Source: Azospirillum sp. TSO22-1
Lineage (GTDB): Bacteria > Pseudomonadota > Alphaproteobacteria > Azospirillales > Azospirillaceae
Length of the DNA: 64,000 bases
NCBI RefSeq assembly: GCF_003116015.1
Contig: NZ_LGQZ01000075.1
Location: 1 to 64,000, forward strand
Reading direction: 5' to 3'
The notes under the pieces are model-generated. The model was not told the DNA's origin. It saw only the letters and a list, made by a program, of their open reading frames with translations, and ran no database searches. Made by a program: the position numbers and the translations under genes. This document shows, piece by piece, positions 10,060-18,812 of the stretch (position 1 is its first letter; every line of letters begins with the position of its first letter).

Positions 10060-11400
10060 ATGGCATCTGCGGCCGAACAGCTTGCCGCGAACATCAACTT
10101 CGGCGCGTTCGCGAAAGCGACCGAGCTGAAGAAGCGCATCTGGTTCACCCTGGGCGCCCTGATCATCTACCGCCTGGGCACCTACATCCCGCTGCCGGGC
10201 ATCGATCCCAACATTCTCGCCGACGTCTTCCGCCGCCAGGGCGGCGGCATCCTCGGCATGTTCGACATGCTGGCCGGCGGCGCGTTGCAGCGCATGACCA
10301 TCTTCGCGCTCAACATCATGCCGTACATCTCGGCGTCCATCATCGTGCAGCTGCTGACCGCCGTGTCGCCGCAGATGGAGGCGCTGAAGAAGGAAGGTGA
10401 GGCCGGCCGCAAGAAGCTCAACCAGTACACCCGCTACGGCACCGTGCTGCTGGCCACCGTGCAGGCCTGGGGCATCGCCGTGGGCATGGAGAGCATGACC
10501 GGGTCGCTGGGCCCGGCGGTGCACGATCCGGGGATGTTCTTCCGCCTGACCGCCGTGGTGACGCTGGTCGGCGGCACGCTGTTCCTGATGTGGCTGGGCG
10601 AGCAGATCACCGCCCGCGGCATCGGCAACGGCACCTCGCTGATCATCTTCGCGGGCATCGTCGCCGAGCTGCCGAAGGCGCTGGCCAGCACGCTGGAGCT
10701 GGGCCGCACCGGCGCGCTCTCCACCGTCTTCATCATCTTCATGCTGCTGATGGCGGTCGGCGTGGTGTTCTTCATCGTCTTCATGGAGCGCGCGCAGCGC
10801 CGCCTGCTGGTGCAGTACCCCAAGCGCCAGATGGGCAACCGCATGATGGGCGGCGAATCGACGCACCTGCCGCTGAAGCTCAACACCTCCGGCGTCATCC
10901 CGCCGATCTTCGCGTCGTCGCTGCTGCTGCTGCCGCTGACCGCGGTCGGCTTCGCCGGCGGCGAGGGGCCGGAATGGCTGCAGACGGTGTCGCGCATCAT
11001 CGCGCACGGCACGCCGGTCTACATGTTCCTGTACGCCGCGCTGATCGTCTTCTTCTGCTTCTTCTACACCGCCATCGTCTTCAACCCGACCGAGACGGCC
11101 GACAACCTGCGCAAGTACGGCGGCTTCATCCCGGGCATCCGTCCGGGCAAGAACACGTCGGACTACCTGGACTACGTGCTGACCCGGCTGACGGTGATCG
11201 GCTCCGCCTACCTGGTGGTGGTCTGCCTGCTGCCCGAGTTTCTGATTGCCCAGCAGTCCGTTCCGTTCTATTTCGGCGGCACCAGTCTGCTGATCGTGGT
11301 GTCGGTCACGATGGACACGGTCGGTCAGATCCACTCCCATCTGCTGGCTCACCAGTACGAGGGGTTGATCAAGAAAGCGAAGCTTCGGGGGAAGAAATGA
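10060..11400 (+). CDS. secY: Protein translocase subunit SecY
   Basis: 446 residues; the channel of the Sec translocon in the inner membrane. About ten hydrophobic segments are visible. The plug/TM2 region has [15 protein letters not shown], and the C5 region has [15 protein letters not shown] 10060 is preferred over an upstream TTG. The stop overlaps the adk start (ATGA). Confidence 0.97.
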   Translation: MASAAEQLAANINFGAFAKATELKKRIWFTLGALIIYRLGTYIPLPGIDPNILADVFRRQGGGILGMFDMLAGGALQRMTIFALNIMPYISASIIVQLLTAVSPQMEALKKEGEAGRKKLNQYTRYGTVLLATVQAWGIAVGMESMTGSLGPAVHDPGMFFRLTAVVTLVGGTLFLMWLGEQITARGIGNGTSLIIFAGIVAELPKALASTLELGRTGALSTVFIIFMLLMAVGVVFFIVFMERAQRRLLVQYPKRQMGNRMMGGESTHLPLKLNTSGVIPPIFASSLLLLPLTAVGFAGGEGPEWLQTVSRIIAHGTPVYMFLYAALIVFFCFFYTAIVFNPTETADNLRKYGGFIPGIRPGKNTSDYLDYVLTRLTVIGSAYLVVVCLLPEFLIAQQSVPFYFGGTSLLIVVSVTMDTVGQIHSHLLAHQYEGLIKKAKLRGKK

Positions 11401-12041
11401 ATTTGATCCTGCTTGGTCCGCCGGGTGCGGGTAAGGGAACCCAGGCCCGCCGTCTCGAGGACGCGCGCGGCCTCGTGCAGCTCTCCACCGGCGACATGCT
11501 GCGGGCGCTCGTCGCCAGCGGCAGCCCGCTCGGCCAGCAGGCCAAGGAGATCATGACGGCCGGCAAGCTCGTCCCGGACGAGCTGGTCATCCAGATGATC
11601 TCCGACCGGATCGACCAGCCGGACGTCAAGGCCGGCTTCATCCTCGACGGCTTCCCGCGCACGGTGGCGCAGGCCGAGGCGCTCGACAAGATGCTGGCCG
11701 ACAAGGGCCTGAAGCTCGACCATGTGATCGAGATGAAGGTCGATGACGCGGCGCTGACCGAGCGCATCACCGGCCGCTACACCTGCGCCAAGTGCGGCAA
11801 GGGCTATCACGACTCGTTCGAGAAGCCGGCGGTCGAGGGCGTGTGCGACGTCTGCGGCTCGACCGAGTTCAAGCGCCGCGCCGACGACAACGCCGAGACG
11901 GTGAAGACCCGCCTCGACCAGTACCACGCGCAGACCGCGCCGATCCTGCCGTACTACCGGGAGCGGGGCGTGCTGAAGTCGGTGGACGGCATGGCCGACA
12001 TCGACGTGGTGACCGAGCAGATCGGCGCGATCCTGGCCTGA
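11397..12041 (+). CDS. adk: Adenylate kinase with zinc-type lid
   Basis: 214 residues; catalyses ATP + AMP = 2 ADP. The P-loop G-P-P-G-A-G-K-G-T is at residues 7-15 and the NMP-binding helix contains S-T-G-D-M-L-R. The lid carries four cysteines, C130-X2-C133 and C150-X2-C153, the structural-zinc version of the long-form enzyme. ATG overlaps the secY stop. The secY-adk-rpsM order is common in alphaproteobacteria. Confidence 0.97.
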   Translation: MNLILLGPPGAGKGTQARRLEDARGLVQLSTGDMLRALVASGSPLGQQAKEIMTAGKLVPDELVIQMISDRIDQPDVKAGFILDGFPRTVAQAEALDKMLADKGLKLDHVIEMKVDDAALTERITGRYTCAKCGKGYHDSFEKPAVEGVCDVCGSTEFKRRADDNAETVKTRLDQYHAQTAPILPYYRERGVLKSVDGMADIDVVTEQIGAILA

Positions 12042-12070
12042 GGCCCGGGTCGCCGAAGGAGTAGGGAAGG

Positions 12071-12102
12071 GGGGCGGCCGTCGGGCTGCCCCTTTCTGTT
12101 TT
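12071..12102 (+). terminator. Rho-independent terminator after adk
   Basis: A 9-bp G+C stem (12071-12079 with 12084-12092, one G-T) closes a GTCG loop and is followed by TTTCTGTTTT. It separates the spc-adk transcript from the alpha operon. Confidence 0.85.
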
Positions 12103-12108
12103 GCGCGC

Positions 12109-12136
12109 TTGACAAGCGTCCGCATTTTTCTATAGT
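12109..12136 (+). promoter_or_regulatory. Strong sigma70 promoter of the alpha operon
   Basis: TTGACA (12109-12114), a 16-base spacer, then TATAGT (12131-12136; 5/6). It lies immediately after the adk terminator and gives a start near 12143. That leaves a leader of about 120 bases before rpsM. It is the best match to the sigma70 consensus in the window. Confidence 0.75.
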
Positions 12137-12142
12137 CCACCA

Positions 12143-12264
12143 CCTCCCGCGGCCAAAGTGGCCCCGGGCGACGTTTTGCGTCCCGAATCGTGCGCAACGG
12201 ATTCGCGGCGTGATCGGTGTGTAGATGCCCGTCCGGGCATCGTTGAGATATCGAGGAGAGCAAC
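12143..12264 (+). promoter_or_regulatory. Structured leader of the rpsM-rpsK-rpoA-rplQ operon
   Basis: Several small hairpins are visible in the inferred leader: CGAATC/GATTCG (12184-12189 with 12200-12205) and GATGCCC/GGGCATC (12224-12230 with 12235-12241). In E. coli S4 represses the alpha operon through a leader pseudoknot. Here rpsD is absent from the operon, so the ligand, if any, is unknown. Confidence 0.4.
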
Positions 12265-12633
12265 GTGGCGCGTATCGCTGGCGTCAACATCCCCGCGCAG
12301 AAGCGCGTGGAGATCGGGTTGACCTACATTCACGGCATTGGCCCGGCCAAGGCTAAGGAAATCTGCAGCAAGCTGAGCATCCCGGCCGAGCGCCGCGTGA
12401 ACCAGCTGACCGACGACGAGGTCCTGCGCATCCGCGAGACCATCGACGCCGACTACCAGGTCGAAGGCGACCTGCGTCGTGCAACGGCGATGAACATCAA
12501 GCGTCTGATGGACATGGCTTGCTACCGTGGCCTGCGCCACCGCAAGGGCCTGCCGGTCCACGGTCAGCGCACTCACACGAACGCCCGCACCCGCAAGGGT
12601 CCGGCCAAGCCGATCGCCGGCAAGAAGAAGTAA
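12265..12633 (+). CDS. rpsM: 30S ribosomal protein S13
   Basis: 122 residues; in the 30S head, forming bridges to L5 and the P-site tRNA. GTG start ([10 protein letters not shown]) with GAGGAGAG upstream. The helix-two-turn-helix [10 protein letters not shown] and the basic tail ending G-K-K-K are typical. Confidence 0.97.
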   Translation: MARIAGVNIPAQKRVEIGLTYIHGIGPAKAKEICSKLSIPAERRVNQLTDDEVLRIRETIDADYQVEGDLRRATAMNIKRLMDMACYRGLRHRKGLPVHGQRTHTNARTRKGPAKPIAGKKK

Positions 12634-12645
12634 GGAACTCGGTCC

Positions 12646-13044
12646 ATGGCCAAGCCGTCCGCCGCTTCGCAGCGCCTCCGCCGCCGCGAGCGCAAGAACA
12701 TCACCGCCGGCGTCGCGCACGTGAACGCCTCGTTCAACAACACGATGATCACCATCACCGACGCGCAGGGCAACACCATCGCCTGGTCGTCGTCGGGCAC
12801 CATGGGCTTCAAGGGTTCGCGCAAGTCGACCCCCTACGCCGCCCAGGTGGCTGCCGAGGACGCCGGCCGCAAGGCCCAGGAGCACGGCATGAAGACCCTC
12901 GAGGTCGAGGTGAAGGGTCCGGGTTCGGGCCGTGAGTCGGCGCTGCGCGCTCTGCAGTCGATCGGCTTCCAGATCACCTCGATCCGCGACGTCACGCCGA
13001 TCCCGCACAACGGCGTCCGTCCGCCGAAGAAGCGTCGCGTCTGA
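12646..13044 (+). CDS. rpsK: 30S ribosomal protein S11
   Basis: 132 residues; platform protein. [17 protein letters not shown] and the C-terminal [13 protein letters not shown] are signatures. It is followed by rpoA rather than rpsD, as in other alphaproteobacteria. Confidence 0.97.
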   Translation: MAKPSAASQRLRRRERKNITAGVAHVNASFNNTMITITDAQGNTIAWSSSGTMGFKGSRKSTPYAAQVAAEDAGRKAQEHGMKTLEVEVKGPGSGRESALRALQSIGFQITSIRDVTPIPHNGVRPPKKRRV

Positions 13045-13175
13045 TTTCTGCGCCTACCCGCACCCGCGGGGCTCCCCGTTCCGGGACAGGCGGCCGCTGC
13101 CATCGCGGCCGCCGCTGCATTGGAACGGACCGGGCCCCGCGGGTTCGTTCCACTCCGATGGCATGAGGTACCTCC

Positions 13176-14195
13176 GTGGCCCTTCAGAAGAACTGGCAAG
13201 AGCTGATCAAGCCCTCCAAGCTCGAGATCAACCCGGGCGACGACGCCGACCGCGTCGCGACCCTGGTCGCCGAGCCGCTGGAGCGCGGCTTCGGCCTGAC
13301 GCTGGGCAACGCGCTGCGCCGCGTCCTGCTCTCCTCGCTCCAGGGCGCCGCCGTCACGTCGGTGCACATCGACGGCGTGCTGCACGAATTCTCCTCGATC
13401 CCCGGCGTCCGTGAGGACGTGACCGACATCGTCCTGAACATCAAGACGATGGGCCTGCGCATGCACGGCGACGGTCCGAAGCGCATGCGCCTGCGCGCCG
13501 AAGGCCCGGGCGAGGTCAAGGCCGGCATGATCGAGACCGGCGCCGACATCCAGGTCATGGACCCGGATCTGGTCATCTGCACGCTGGACTCCGGCGCGCG
13601 GCTGAACATGGAGCTGACGGTCGAGACCGGCAAGGGCTACGTCCCGGCCAGCCAGAACCGCCCCGAGGACGCGCCGATCGGCCTGATCCCGGTGGACGCG
13701 CTGTTCTCGCCGGTGCGCAAGGTCTCCTACAAGGTCGACAACGCCCGCGTCGGCCAGGTCACCGACTACGACAAGCTGTCGATGAGCATCGAGACCAACG
13801 GCGCCGTCCGCCCGGACGACGCGGTGGCGCTCGCCGCCCGCATCCTGCAGGACCAGCTGCAGCTGTTCATCAACTTCGAGGAGCCGACGCACCACGTCGC
13901 CGAGGAGAAGCACGAGGAGGTTCCGTTCAACAAGAACCTGCTCCGCAAGGTGGACGAGCTGGAGCTGTCGGTGCGTTCGGCCAACTGCCTGAAGAACGAC
14001 AACATCGTCTACATCGGCGACCTGGTGCAGAAGACCGAGGCGGAGATGCTCCGCACCCCGAACTTCGGCCGCAAGTCGCTGAACGAGATCAAGGAAGTGC
14101 TCGCCCAGATGGGCCTGCACCTGGGTATGGAAATCCCGAACTGGCCGCCCGAGAACATCGAGGAACTGGCCAAGCGTCTGGAAGAGCCGTACTAA
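13176..14195 (+). CDS. rpoA: DNA-directed RNA polymerase subunit alpha
   Basis: 339 residues. The N-terminal dimerisation/assembly domain contains [17 protein letters not shown] (about residues 45-61). A flexible linker leads to the C-terminal domain (about residues 260-325), whose helix-hairpin-helix reads [10 protein letters not shown] and [14 protein letters not shown] start (M-A-L-Q-K-N-W) preceded by GAGGT. There is a 131-base gap after rpsK. Confidence 0.97.
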   Translation: MALQKNWQELIKPSKLEINPGDDADRVATLVAEPLERGFGLTLGNALRRVLLSSLQGAAVTSVHIDGVLHEFSSIPGVREDVTDIVLNIKTMGLRMHGDGPKRMRLRAEGPGEVKAGMIETGADIQVMDPDLVICTLDSGARLNMELTVETGKGYVPASQNRPEDAPIGLIPVDALFSPVRKVSYKVDNARVGQVTDYDKLSMSIETNGAVRPDDAVALAARILQDQLQLFINFEEPTHHVAEEKHEEVPFNKNLLRKVDELELSVRSANCLKNDNIVYIGDLVQKTEAEMLRTPNFGRKSLNEIKEVLAQMGLHLGMEIPNWPPENIEELAKRLEEPY

Positions 14196-14347
14196 GCACC
14201 CGTTGCCGCGCCGGGGCCGCAGGGCTCCGGCGTTCTTCCAGGGCCGCTTCGGCCCGCCCCGCACCGTACCGGCCGTTTTCGGCTCTAGGGGCGGTGGGGA
14301 TCACCATCGGCTCCCCGAGGGGGGCCAAGCCATGAGAGGGAATCGCC

Positions 14348-14767
14348 ATGCGTCACGGCGTTGCTGGACGTAAGCTGAGCAAGACCACCACCCACCGCAA
14401 GGCCATGTTCTCGAACATGGCGAACGCGCTGATCAAGCACGAGCAGATCAAGACCACCCTGCCCAAGGCCAAGGAGCTGCGTCCGATCGTCGAGAAGCTG
14501 ATCACGCTGGGCAAGCAGGGTGGCCTCGCCAACCGCCGCCTGGCGTTCGCGCAGCTGCGCGACGACGTCATGGTGACCAAGCTGTTCACCACCCTGGCCG
14601 AGCGCTACAAGGACCGCCAGGGCGGCTACAGCCGCGTCCTGAAGGCCGGCTTCCGCTATGGCGACGCCGCCGCCATGGGCGTGATCGAGCTGGTCGACCG
14701 CGATCCGGAGGCCAAGGGCCAGGACAGCGGCCCGGTCGAGGTCGCCGAGGCTGACGCCGAGTCGTAA
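14348..14767 (+). CDS. rplQ: 50S ribosomal protein L17
   Basis: 139 residues; at the tunnel exit rim. [20 protein letters not shown] is the L17 signature. Last gene of the ribosomal cluster; GAGAGGGA precedes the ATG and a strong terminator follows. Confidence 0.97.
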   Translation: MRHGVAGRKLSKTTTHRKAMFSNMANALIKHEQIKTTLPKAKELRPIVEKLITLGKQGGLANRRLAFAQLRDDVMVTKLFTTLAERYKDRQGGYSRVLKAGFRYGDAAAMGVIELVDRDPEAKGQDSGPVEVAEADAES

Positions 14768-14821
14768 GACCGGTGTAACACTGTTGTGATAGACGGGTAT
14801 CCCCATGCCCGCCGAGGATCG

Positions 14822-14860
14822 CCCCCTCTCCGGTTCGCCCGGGGAGGGGGTTTTCTCTTT
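14822..14860 (+). terminator. Rho-independent terminator of the ribosomal cluster
   Basis: A 12-bp stem (14822-14833 with 14839-14850, one T-G pair), a 5-base loop, and TTTTCTCTTT to 14860. It ends 20 bases before the next gene's ATG. Confidence 0.88.
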
Positions 14861-14880
14861 CAGGGGACTGTTATCGTTCC

Positions 14881-15459
14881 ATGTTGCGACCGCTGTACAA
14901 CTGGATCCTGGCGCGCGCCGCCCGCAAGGACGCGGTGTGGTGGATGGCCGGCGTGTCCTTCGCCGAAAGCTCGTTCTTCCCGCTGCCGCCGGACATCATG
15001 CTGGTGCCGATGTGCCTGGCGCAGCCGAAGAAGCTCTGGCGCTACACCAACCTCTGCGCCTTCGCCTCGCTGCTCGGCGGCGCCTTCGGCTACGCGCTGG
15101 GATATTTCCTGTTCGAGAGCGTCGGGCGGCTGGTCATCGACCTCTACGACGCGCAGGAGTCGTTCGAGCGCTTCCAGGACATGTTCGCGCTGTACGGCCC
15201 GTGGTTCCTGATCCTCAAGGGCGTCACGCCGATTCCCTACAAGCTGCTGACCATCACCGCCGGCTTCGCCAAGCTGGACTTCACCATCTTCATGCTGTGC
15301 TCGGTGGTGGCGCGCTTCTCGCGCTTCTACATGATCGCCATCCTGCTGCACTTCTACGGCCCGCAGGTGCAGGAGATCATCGAGAAGCGGCTGATGCTGG
15401 TCACCACCGTGCTGCTGGTGATCGTCATCGGCGGGCTGCTGAGCTTCAAGCTGGTGTGA
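14881..15459 (+). CDS. YqaA/DedA-type inner-membrane protein (VTT fold)
   Basis: 192 residues with about four hydrophobic segments. The stretch A-E-S-S-F-F-P-L-P-P-D (about residues 28-38) and G-V-T-P-I-P-Y-K (about 114-121) are the re-entrant-loop signatures of the SNARE-associated/DedA superfamily, here of the short YqaA kind. DedA-family proteins are linked to lipid scrambling and membrane homeostasis; the substrate of this subgroup is not established. It begins just after the ribosomal terminator, with weak ribosome-site context. Confidence 0.8.
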   Translation: MLRPLYNWILARAARKDAVWWMAGVSFAESSFFPLPPDIMLVPMCLAQPKKLWRYTNLCAFASLLGGAFGYALGYFLFESVGRLVIDLYDAQESFERFQDMFALYGPWFLILKGVTPIPYKLLTITAGFAKLDFTIFMLCSVVARFSRFYMIAILLHFYGPQVQEIIEKRLMLVTTVLLVIVIGGLLSFKLV

Positions 15460-15504
15460 CGACCTTCGGTCCCCGCCAAGCCGCTGGATGGACGACAAGA
15501 ATCC

Positions 15505-15639
15505 ACACGGATTGCACGGATTTTTCATGGATTACACGGATCTATTTTATTCATGCACCGCCACGGCTGGCGGGCAGGCCCAGGATTTGGCGAGCATAAA
15601 AATCCGTGTAATCCGTGCCTTAATCCGCGAAATCCGTGT
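15505..15639. repeat. Inverted pair of a 38-base CACGGATT-rich repeat
   Basis: The left copy (15505-15541) and the reverse complement of the right copy (15602-15639) align over 37-38 bases with about 80% identity. Both start ACACGGATT and end TTACACGGAT. Each copy is itself made of spaced (C)ACGGATT words. The 60-base spacer has no gene. The arms could fold into one long hairpin. The words differ in composition from the surrounding 70% G+C DNA, which suggests a small mobile or dispersed element. Confidence 0.75.
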
Positions 15640-15685
15640 GAATGTTGCCTCGGTCGCGTAACCCGCGGGATCTCCAGGTCGAGTC

Positions 15686-15949
15686 TCAGCGCGGCGTGCC
15701 CTGGTCCTGCCGGTTGCGTTCCTCCGGCGTCATGTGGGTGCGCTCGCGGCGCTCGCGCATCACGATGACAGCGAGCGCCGCCGCGATGAACACGCCGCCG
15801 AGAATCGGGAAGATCGCCTCGCCGACCGTGAAGCCGGGCAGCGCCAGCATCCGCCCGACCAGCATCAGCAGGCCGAGCCCCAACAGCACGGCGAAGAACA
15901 CCACCGTGCTACGCCGTCGTGCCGGCTTGTCCTGGATGTGCGAGTTCAT
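15686..15949 (-). CDS. Small two-TM membrane protein of unknown function
   Basis: 87 residues. A basic N-terminus (K-P-A-R-R-R-S) is followed by two hydrophobic helices (about residues 15-35 and 43-65) and an Arg/Glu-rich cytoplasmic tail (R-E-R-R-E-R-T-H-M-T-P-E-E-R). ATG 15949 is chosen because the upstream extension of the frame is not hydrophobic and overlaps a divergent gene start. Not recognised as a named family. Confidence 0.65.
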   Translation of the reverse strand: MNSHIQDKPARRRSTVVFFAVLLGLGLLMLVGRMLALPGFTVGEAIFPILGGVFIAAALAVIVMRERRERTHMTPEERNRQDQGTPR

Positions 15950-16058
15950 TTGGGCCGTTCCCTTTCCGCGTGCGATCCCGGCATAGTGCGTGTGTCCCCG
16001 GGCCGGATCCGGGGCGCCTTCCGGCACACCATACAACGATAAGGAAGCAGGCAAGCCG

Positions 16059-16343
16059 ATGTTCCGTCCGATCCCCGCCCTGGCCGCCGCCATTGTGCTG
16101 ACGCTGCTGGCCGGTTGCAGCATGCCGCTCCAGCGCTCGCAGCCGTCGCGCAGTTCTTCGTCGGAAGCCATCGCCGGGCCGGATTGCCGGGCGCATTGCG
16201 AGCGCAGCTACCGGGTCTGCATGGATTCGGCCGCTCCCCGCCGCGGCAGCGAGGACGAGCGCCGCGACCGCCTGTTCGGCCCGACCGCCGGCTGCGAGGA
16301 GCAGATGCGCTCGTGCTTCCGGGGCTGCGCGCCGGTCCAGTAA
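16059..16343 (+). CDS. Small Cys-rich lipoprotein
   Basis: 94 residues. The signal sequence ends in the lipobox L-L-A-G-C, with lipidated Cys at residue 20. The mature part has a Ser-rich linker followed by six Cys in C-X3-C pairs (C-R-A-H-C, C-M, C-E-E, C-F-R-G-C), so disulfides in the periplasm are likely. AAGGAAG lies upstream of the ATG. No family recognised. It is followed by rarA after 20 bases. Confidence 0.75.
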   Translation: MFRPIPALAAAIVLTLLAGCSMPLQRSQPSRSSSSEAIAGPDCRAHCERSYRVCMDSAAPRRGSEDERRDRLFGPTAGCEEQMRSCFRGCAPVQ

Positions 16344-16363
16344 GCCCGACTCGGGGTGCCGTG

Positions 16364-17686
16364 ATGGCCCGCAAACCGCCCGGCGACGCCGGGAACAGCC
16401 TGTTCGAATCGGAGGCCCCGCGGCCTCTGGCCGACCGGCTGCGCCCGCGCACGCTCGCCGAGGTGGTCGGGCAGGAGCACCTGCTGAAGCCCGACGGCCC
16501 GGTCGGCCGCATGGTGGCGGCGCACCGTCTGGCGTCGATGATCCTGTGGGGGCCGCCGGGCTGCGGCAAGACCACCATCGCCCGCCTGCTGGCGCAGACC
16601 ACCGACCTGCACTTCGAGCCGCTGTCGGCGGTGTTCTCCGGCGTCGCCGACCTGCGCAAGGTGTTCGAGGCGGCGCGCGCCCGGCGCACGGCCGGGCAGG
16701 GGACGCTGCTGTTCATCGACGAGATCCACCGCTTCAACCGCTCGCAGCAGGACGGCTTCCTGCCCTACGTCGAGGACGGCACGGTGACGCTGGTCGGCGC
16801 CACCACCGAGAACCCGTCCTTCGAGCTGAACGCCGCCTTGCTCAGCCGCGCCCAGGTGTTCGTGCTGAACCGCCTGGACGACGCGGCGCTGGAGAAGCTG
16901 CTGGGCCGCGCCGAGGCGGAGGTCGGCCGCCCCCTGCCGCTCGACCCCGACGCCCGCGCCGCGCTGAAGGCGATGGCCGACGGCGACGGCCGCTTCTGCC
17001 TGAACCTGTGCGAGGAGCTGTTCGCCCTGCCGGAGGGCACCGTGCTCGACACCAACGCGCTCGCCACCACGATCCAGCGCCGGGCGCCGCTGTACGACAA
17101 GGCGCAGGAGGGGCACTACAACCTCATCAGCGCGCTGCACAAGTCGCTGCGGGGCTCCGACACGGATGCGGCGCTGTACTGGTTCGCCCGCATGCTGGCC
17201 GGCGGCGAGGACCCGCGCTACATCGCGCGCCGCCTGTGCCGCTTCGCGGTGGAGGACATCGGCCTCGCCGATCCCAACGCGCTGACCCAGGCCATGGCCG
17301 CCTGGGAGGCGTACGAGCGCCTGGGTTCGCCCGAGGGCGAACTGGCCATCGCGCAGCTGGTGATCTACCTGGGCACGGCGCCGAAGTCGAACGCCGCCTA
17401 CACGGCGTACAAGGCGGCGGTGCGCGCTGCGGGCGAGACCGGCTCGCTGATGCCGCCCAAGCACATCCTGAACGCGCCGACTAGGCTGATGAAGCAGATC
17501 GGCTACGGCAAGGGCTACGAGTACGATCACGACACGGCGGAGGGCTTCTCCGGCCAGAACTACTTCCCCGACGGCATGGCGCGGCGAGAATTCTACCAGC
17601 CGGTGGAACGCGGCTTCGAGCGGGAGATCCGCAAGCGGCTGGACTACTGGGCCAAGCTCAGGGACCGGAAGGCGGGCGAGGGGTGA
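16364..17686 (+). CDS. rarA: Replication-associated recombination protein A (RarA/MgsA)
   Basis: 440 residues; AAA+ ATPase related to clamp loaders that acts at stalled forks. Walker A G-P-P-G-C-G-K-T at residues 63-70, Walker B L-L-F-I-D-E-I-H-R-F at about 115-124, sensor 1 V-G-A-T-T-E-N-P-S-F. The C-terminal MgsA domain carries R-R-L-C-R-F-A-V-E-D-I-G and the L-M-P-P-K-H-I-L-N-A-P motif. ATG 16364 follows the lipoprotein stop by 20 bases; the frame is open further upstream but without homology. Confidence 0.95.
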   Translation: MARKPPGDAGNSLFESEAPRPLADRLRPRTLAEVVGQEHLLKPDGPVGRMVAAHRLASMILWGPPGCGKTTIARLLAQTTDLHFEPLSAVFSGVADLRKVFEAARARRTAGQGTLLFIDEIHRFNRSQQDGFLPYVEDGTVTLVGATTENPSFELNAALLSRAQVFVLNRLDDAALEKLLGRAEAEVGRPLPLDPDARAALKAMADGDGRFCLNLCEELFALPEGTVLDTNALATTIQRRAPLYDKAQEGHYNLISALHKSLRGSDTDAALYWFARMLAGGEDPRYIARRLCRFAVEDIGLADPNALTQAMAAWEAYERLGSPEGELAIAQLVIYLGTAPKSNAAYTAYKAAVRAAGETGSLMPPKHILNAPTRLMKQIGYGKGYEYDHDTAEGFSGQNYFPDGMARREFYQPVERGFEREIRKRLDYWAKLRDRKAGEG

Positions 17687-17728
17687 TTGACGCCATATCC
17701 TTGAGGAAGGCTTCGCCCGGAGGGACCT

Positions 17729-17935
17729 ATGCCTATCGTAAAGCGTTCCTCGTCTGAGGTGGACCTGTCCGGCATCGACTGGTCGAAGGTGGACGCAACC
17801 ACGCCGGACGACATCGCGCGCCAGATCACCGACGACCCGGATACCGCGCCGGATCTCTCCGCTGTTCCCTCTGCCGAGGTTCGTCGCATTCACCCACCGG
17901 CATCTCCCGCCCGGCTCCGGCATGGGGCGCGCTGA
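17729..17935 (+). CDS. Short protein resembling the N-terminus of an antitoxin/HTH protein
   Basis: 68 residues. The segment I-D-W-S-K-V-D-A-T-T-P-D-D-I-A-R and D-D-P-D-T-A-P-D-L recalls the N-terminal part of small antitoxin-like regulators. No DNA-binding helix-turn-helix follows: the frame ends in a Pro/Arg-rich tail. No toxin gene is next to it. It may be a decayed or frame-shifted remnant. GGAGGGACCT precedes the ATG, a convincing ribosome site. Confidence 0.45.
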   Translation: MPIVKRSSSEVDLSGIDWSKVDATTPDDIARQITDDPDTAPDLSAVPSAEVRRIHPPASPARLRHGAR

Positions 17936-18071
17936 CGAACCTGGACACCGCCTTGAGTTTGCTGCGCCGGCTTGATAGGATGGAAGTCCTTCATCGTGCC
18001 TGGGGCCGCCGCATGAAACACACCTTCGAATCGCGTTTCGTAGCGTTTCATAGCGTCTCACCCGCCGCGCC

Positions 18072-18464
18072 ATGATGACCTACCTCTGGGTCGCCGTCGG
18101 CGGCGCCATCGGGTCGGTCGCCCGCTACTGGGCCTCGGGCGTGGTCGCCAACGCGGTCGGGGCGACGTTCCCGTGGGGGACGCTGGTGATCAACGTCGTC
18201 GGCTCCTTCGTCATCGGCTTCACCGCCACGCTGACCGGGCCGGACGGGCGGCTGCTGGTGCCGTCGGACGCGCGGGTGTTCGTCATGGTGGGCATCTGCG
18301 GCGGCTTCACCACCTTCTCGTCCTTCAGCCTGCAGACGCTGAACCTCCTGCAGGATGGAGAGTGGGCGCGGGCCGGGGCGAACACCGTCGGGTCGTTCGT
18401 GTTGTGCATGCTGGCGGTGTGGGCCGGGCACGTCGCCGCGGCGCTGCTGAACAGGGGGACCTGA
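18072..18464 (+). CDS. crcB: Fluoride ion channel CrcB/Fluc
   Basis: 130 residues, four TM helices. G-G-A-I-G-S-V-A-R-Y at the N-terminus, the W-G-T-L-V-I-N-V-V-G-S-F segment with the pore Asn, and G-G-F-T-T-F-S-S-F, which carries the Phe-box, are the family signatures. It forms a dimeric channel that expels fluoride. A second ATG lies one codon in (18075). No fluoride riboswitch core was seen upstream. It is followed after three bases by a DUF190 gene. Confidence 0.95.
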   Translation: MMTYLWVAVGGAIGSVARYWASGVVANAVGATFPWGTLVINVVGSFVIGFTATLTGPDGRLLVPSDARVFVMVGICGGFTTFSSFSLQTLNLLQDGEWARAGANTVGSFVLCMLAVWAGHVAAALLNRGT

Positions 18465-18467
18465 GCC

Positions 18468-18812
18468 ATGCCGATGCCGGAAACCGCCACCCTGCTGCGC
18501 ATCTTCGTCGGCGAACTGGACCGCCACGGCACCTTGCCGCTCTACGAGGCCATCGTCATGGCGGCGCGCGAGGCCGGGCTGGCCGGCGCCACGGTGATCC
18601 GCGCGGTGATGGGCTACGGCGCCTCCAGCCGCGTGCACACGGCGAAGATCCTGCGCCTGTCCAACGACCTGCCGTTCATCGTCGAGATCGTCGATTCCGA
18701 CACGCGCATCCAGGCCTTCCTGCCGACGCTGGAATCCATGATGGGCAGCGGCCTCGTCACGCTGGAGAAGGCGACGGTGATCCGCTACGGCGACCACCGG
18801 CCGGCACCGTGA
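18468..18812 (+). CDS. DUF190 family protein
   Basis: 114 residues, PII-like ferredoxin-fold size. The segments L-R-I-F-V-G-E-L-D-R-H, G-A-T-V-I-R-A-V-M-G-Y-G and I-V-E-I-V-D match DUF190. Such proteins are often encoded next to CrcB and may sense or regulate fluoride export (inference). Spaced three bases from crcB; the stop overlaps the next start (GTGA). Confidence 0.85.
   Translation: MPMPETATLLRIFVGELDRHGTLPLYEAIVMAAREAGLAGATVIRAVMGYGASSRVHTAKILRLSNDLPFIVEIVDSDTRIQAFLPTLESMMGSGLVTLEKATVIRYGDHRPAP

Noticed and set aside
10018..11352. 444-codon minus-strand open frame opposite secY
   Set aside because: Shadow frame of secY; composition is Gln/His/Asp/Arg-rich and lacks any domain or ribosome site.
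17936..18071. Fluoride riboswitch before crcB
   Set aside because: The short gap lacks the conserved core and pseudoknot bases expected of the crcB motif.
17729..18071. Complete toxin-antitoxin pair
   Set aside because: Only one short antitoxin-like frame is present; the following bases lead straight into crcB and no toxin-size gene with a matching fold is seen.
16208..18073. 621-codon minus-strand open frame opposite rarA
   Set aside because: Shadow of the well-supported rarA; no recognisable domain.
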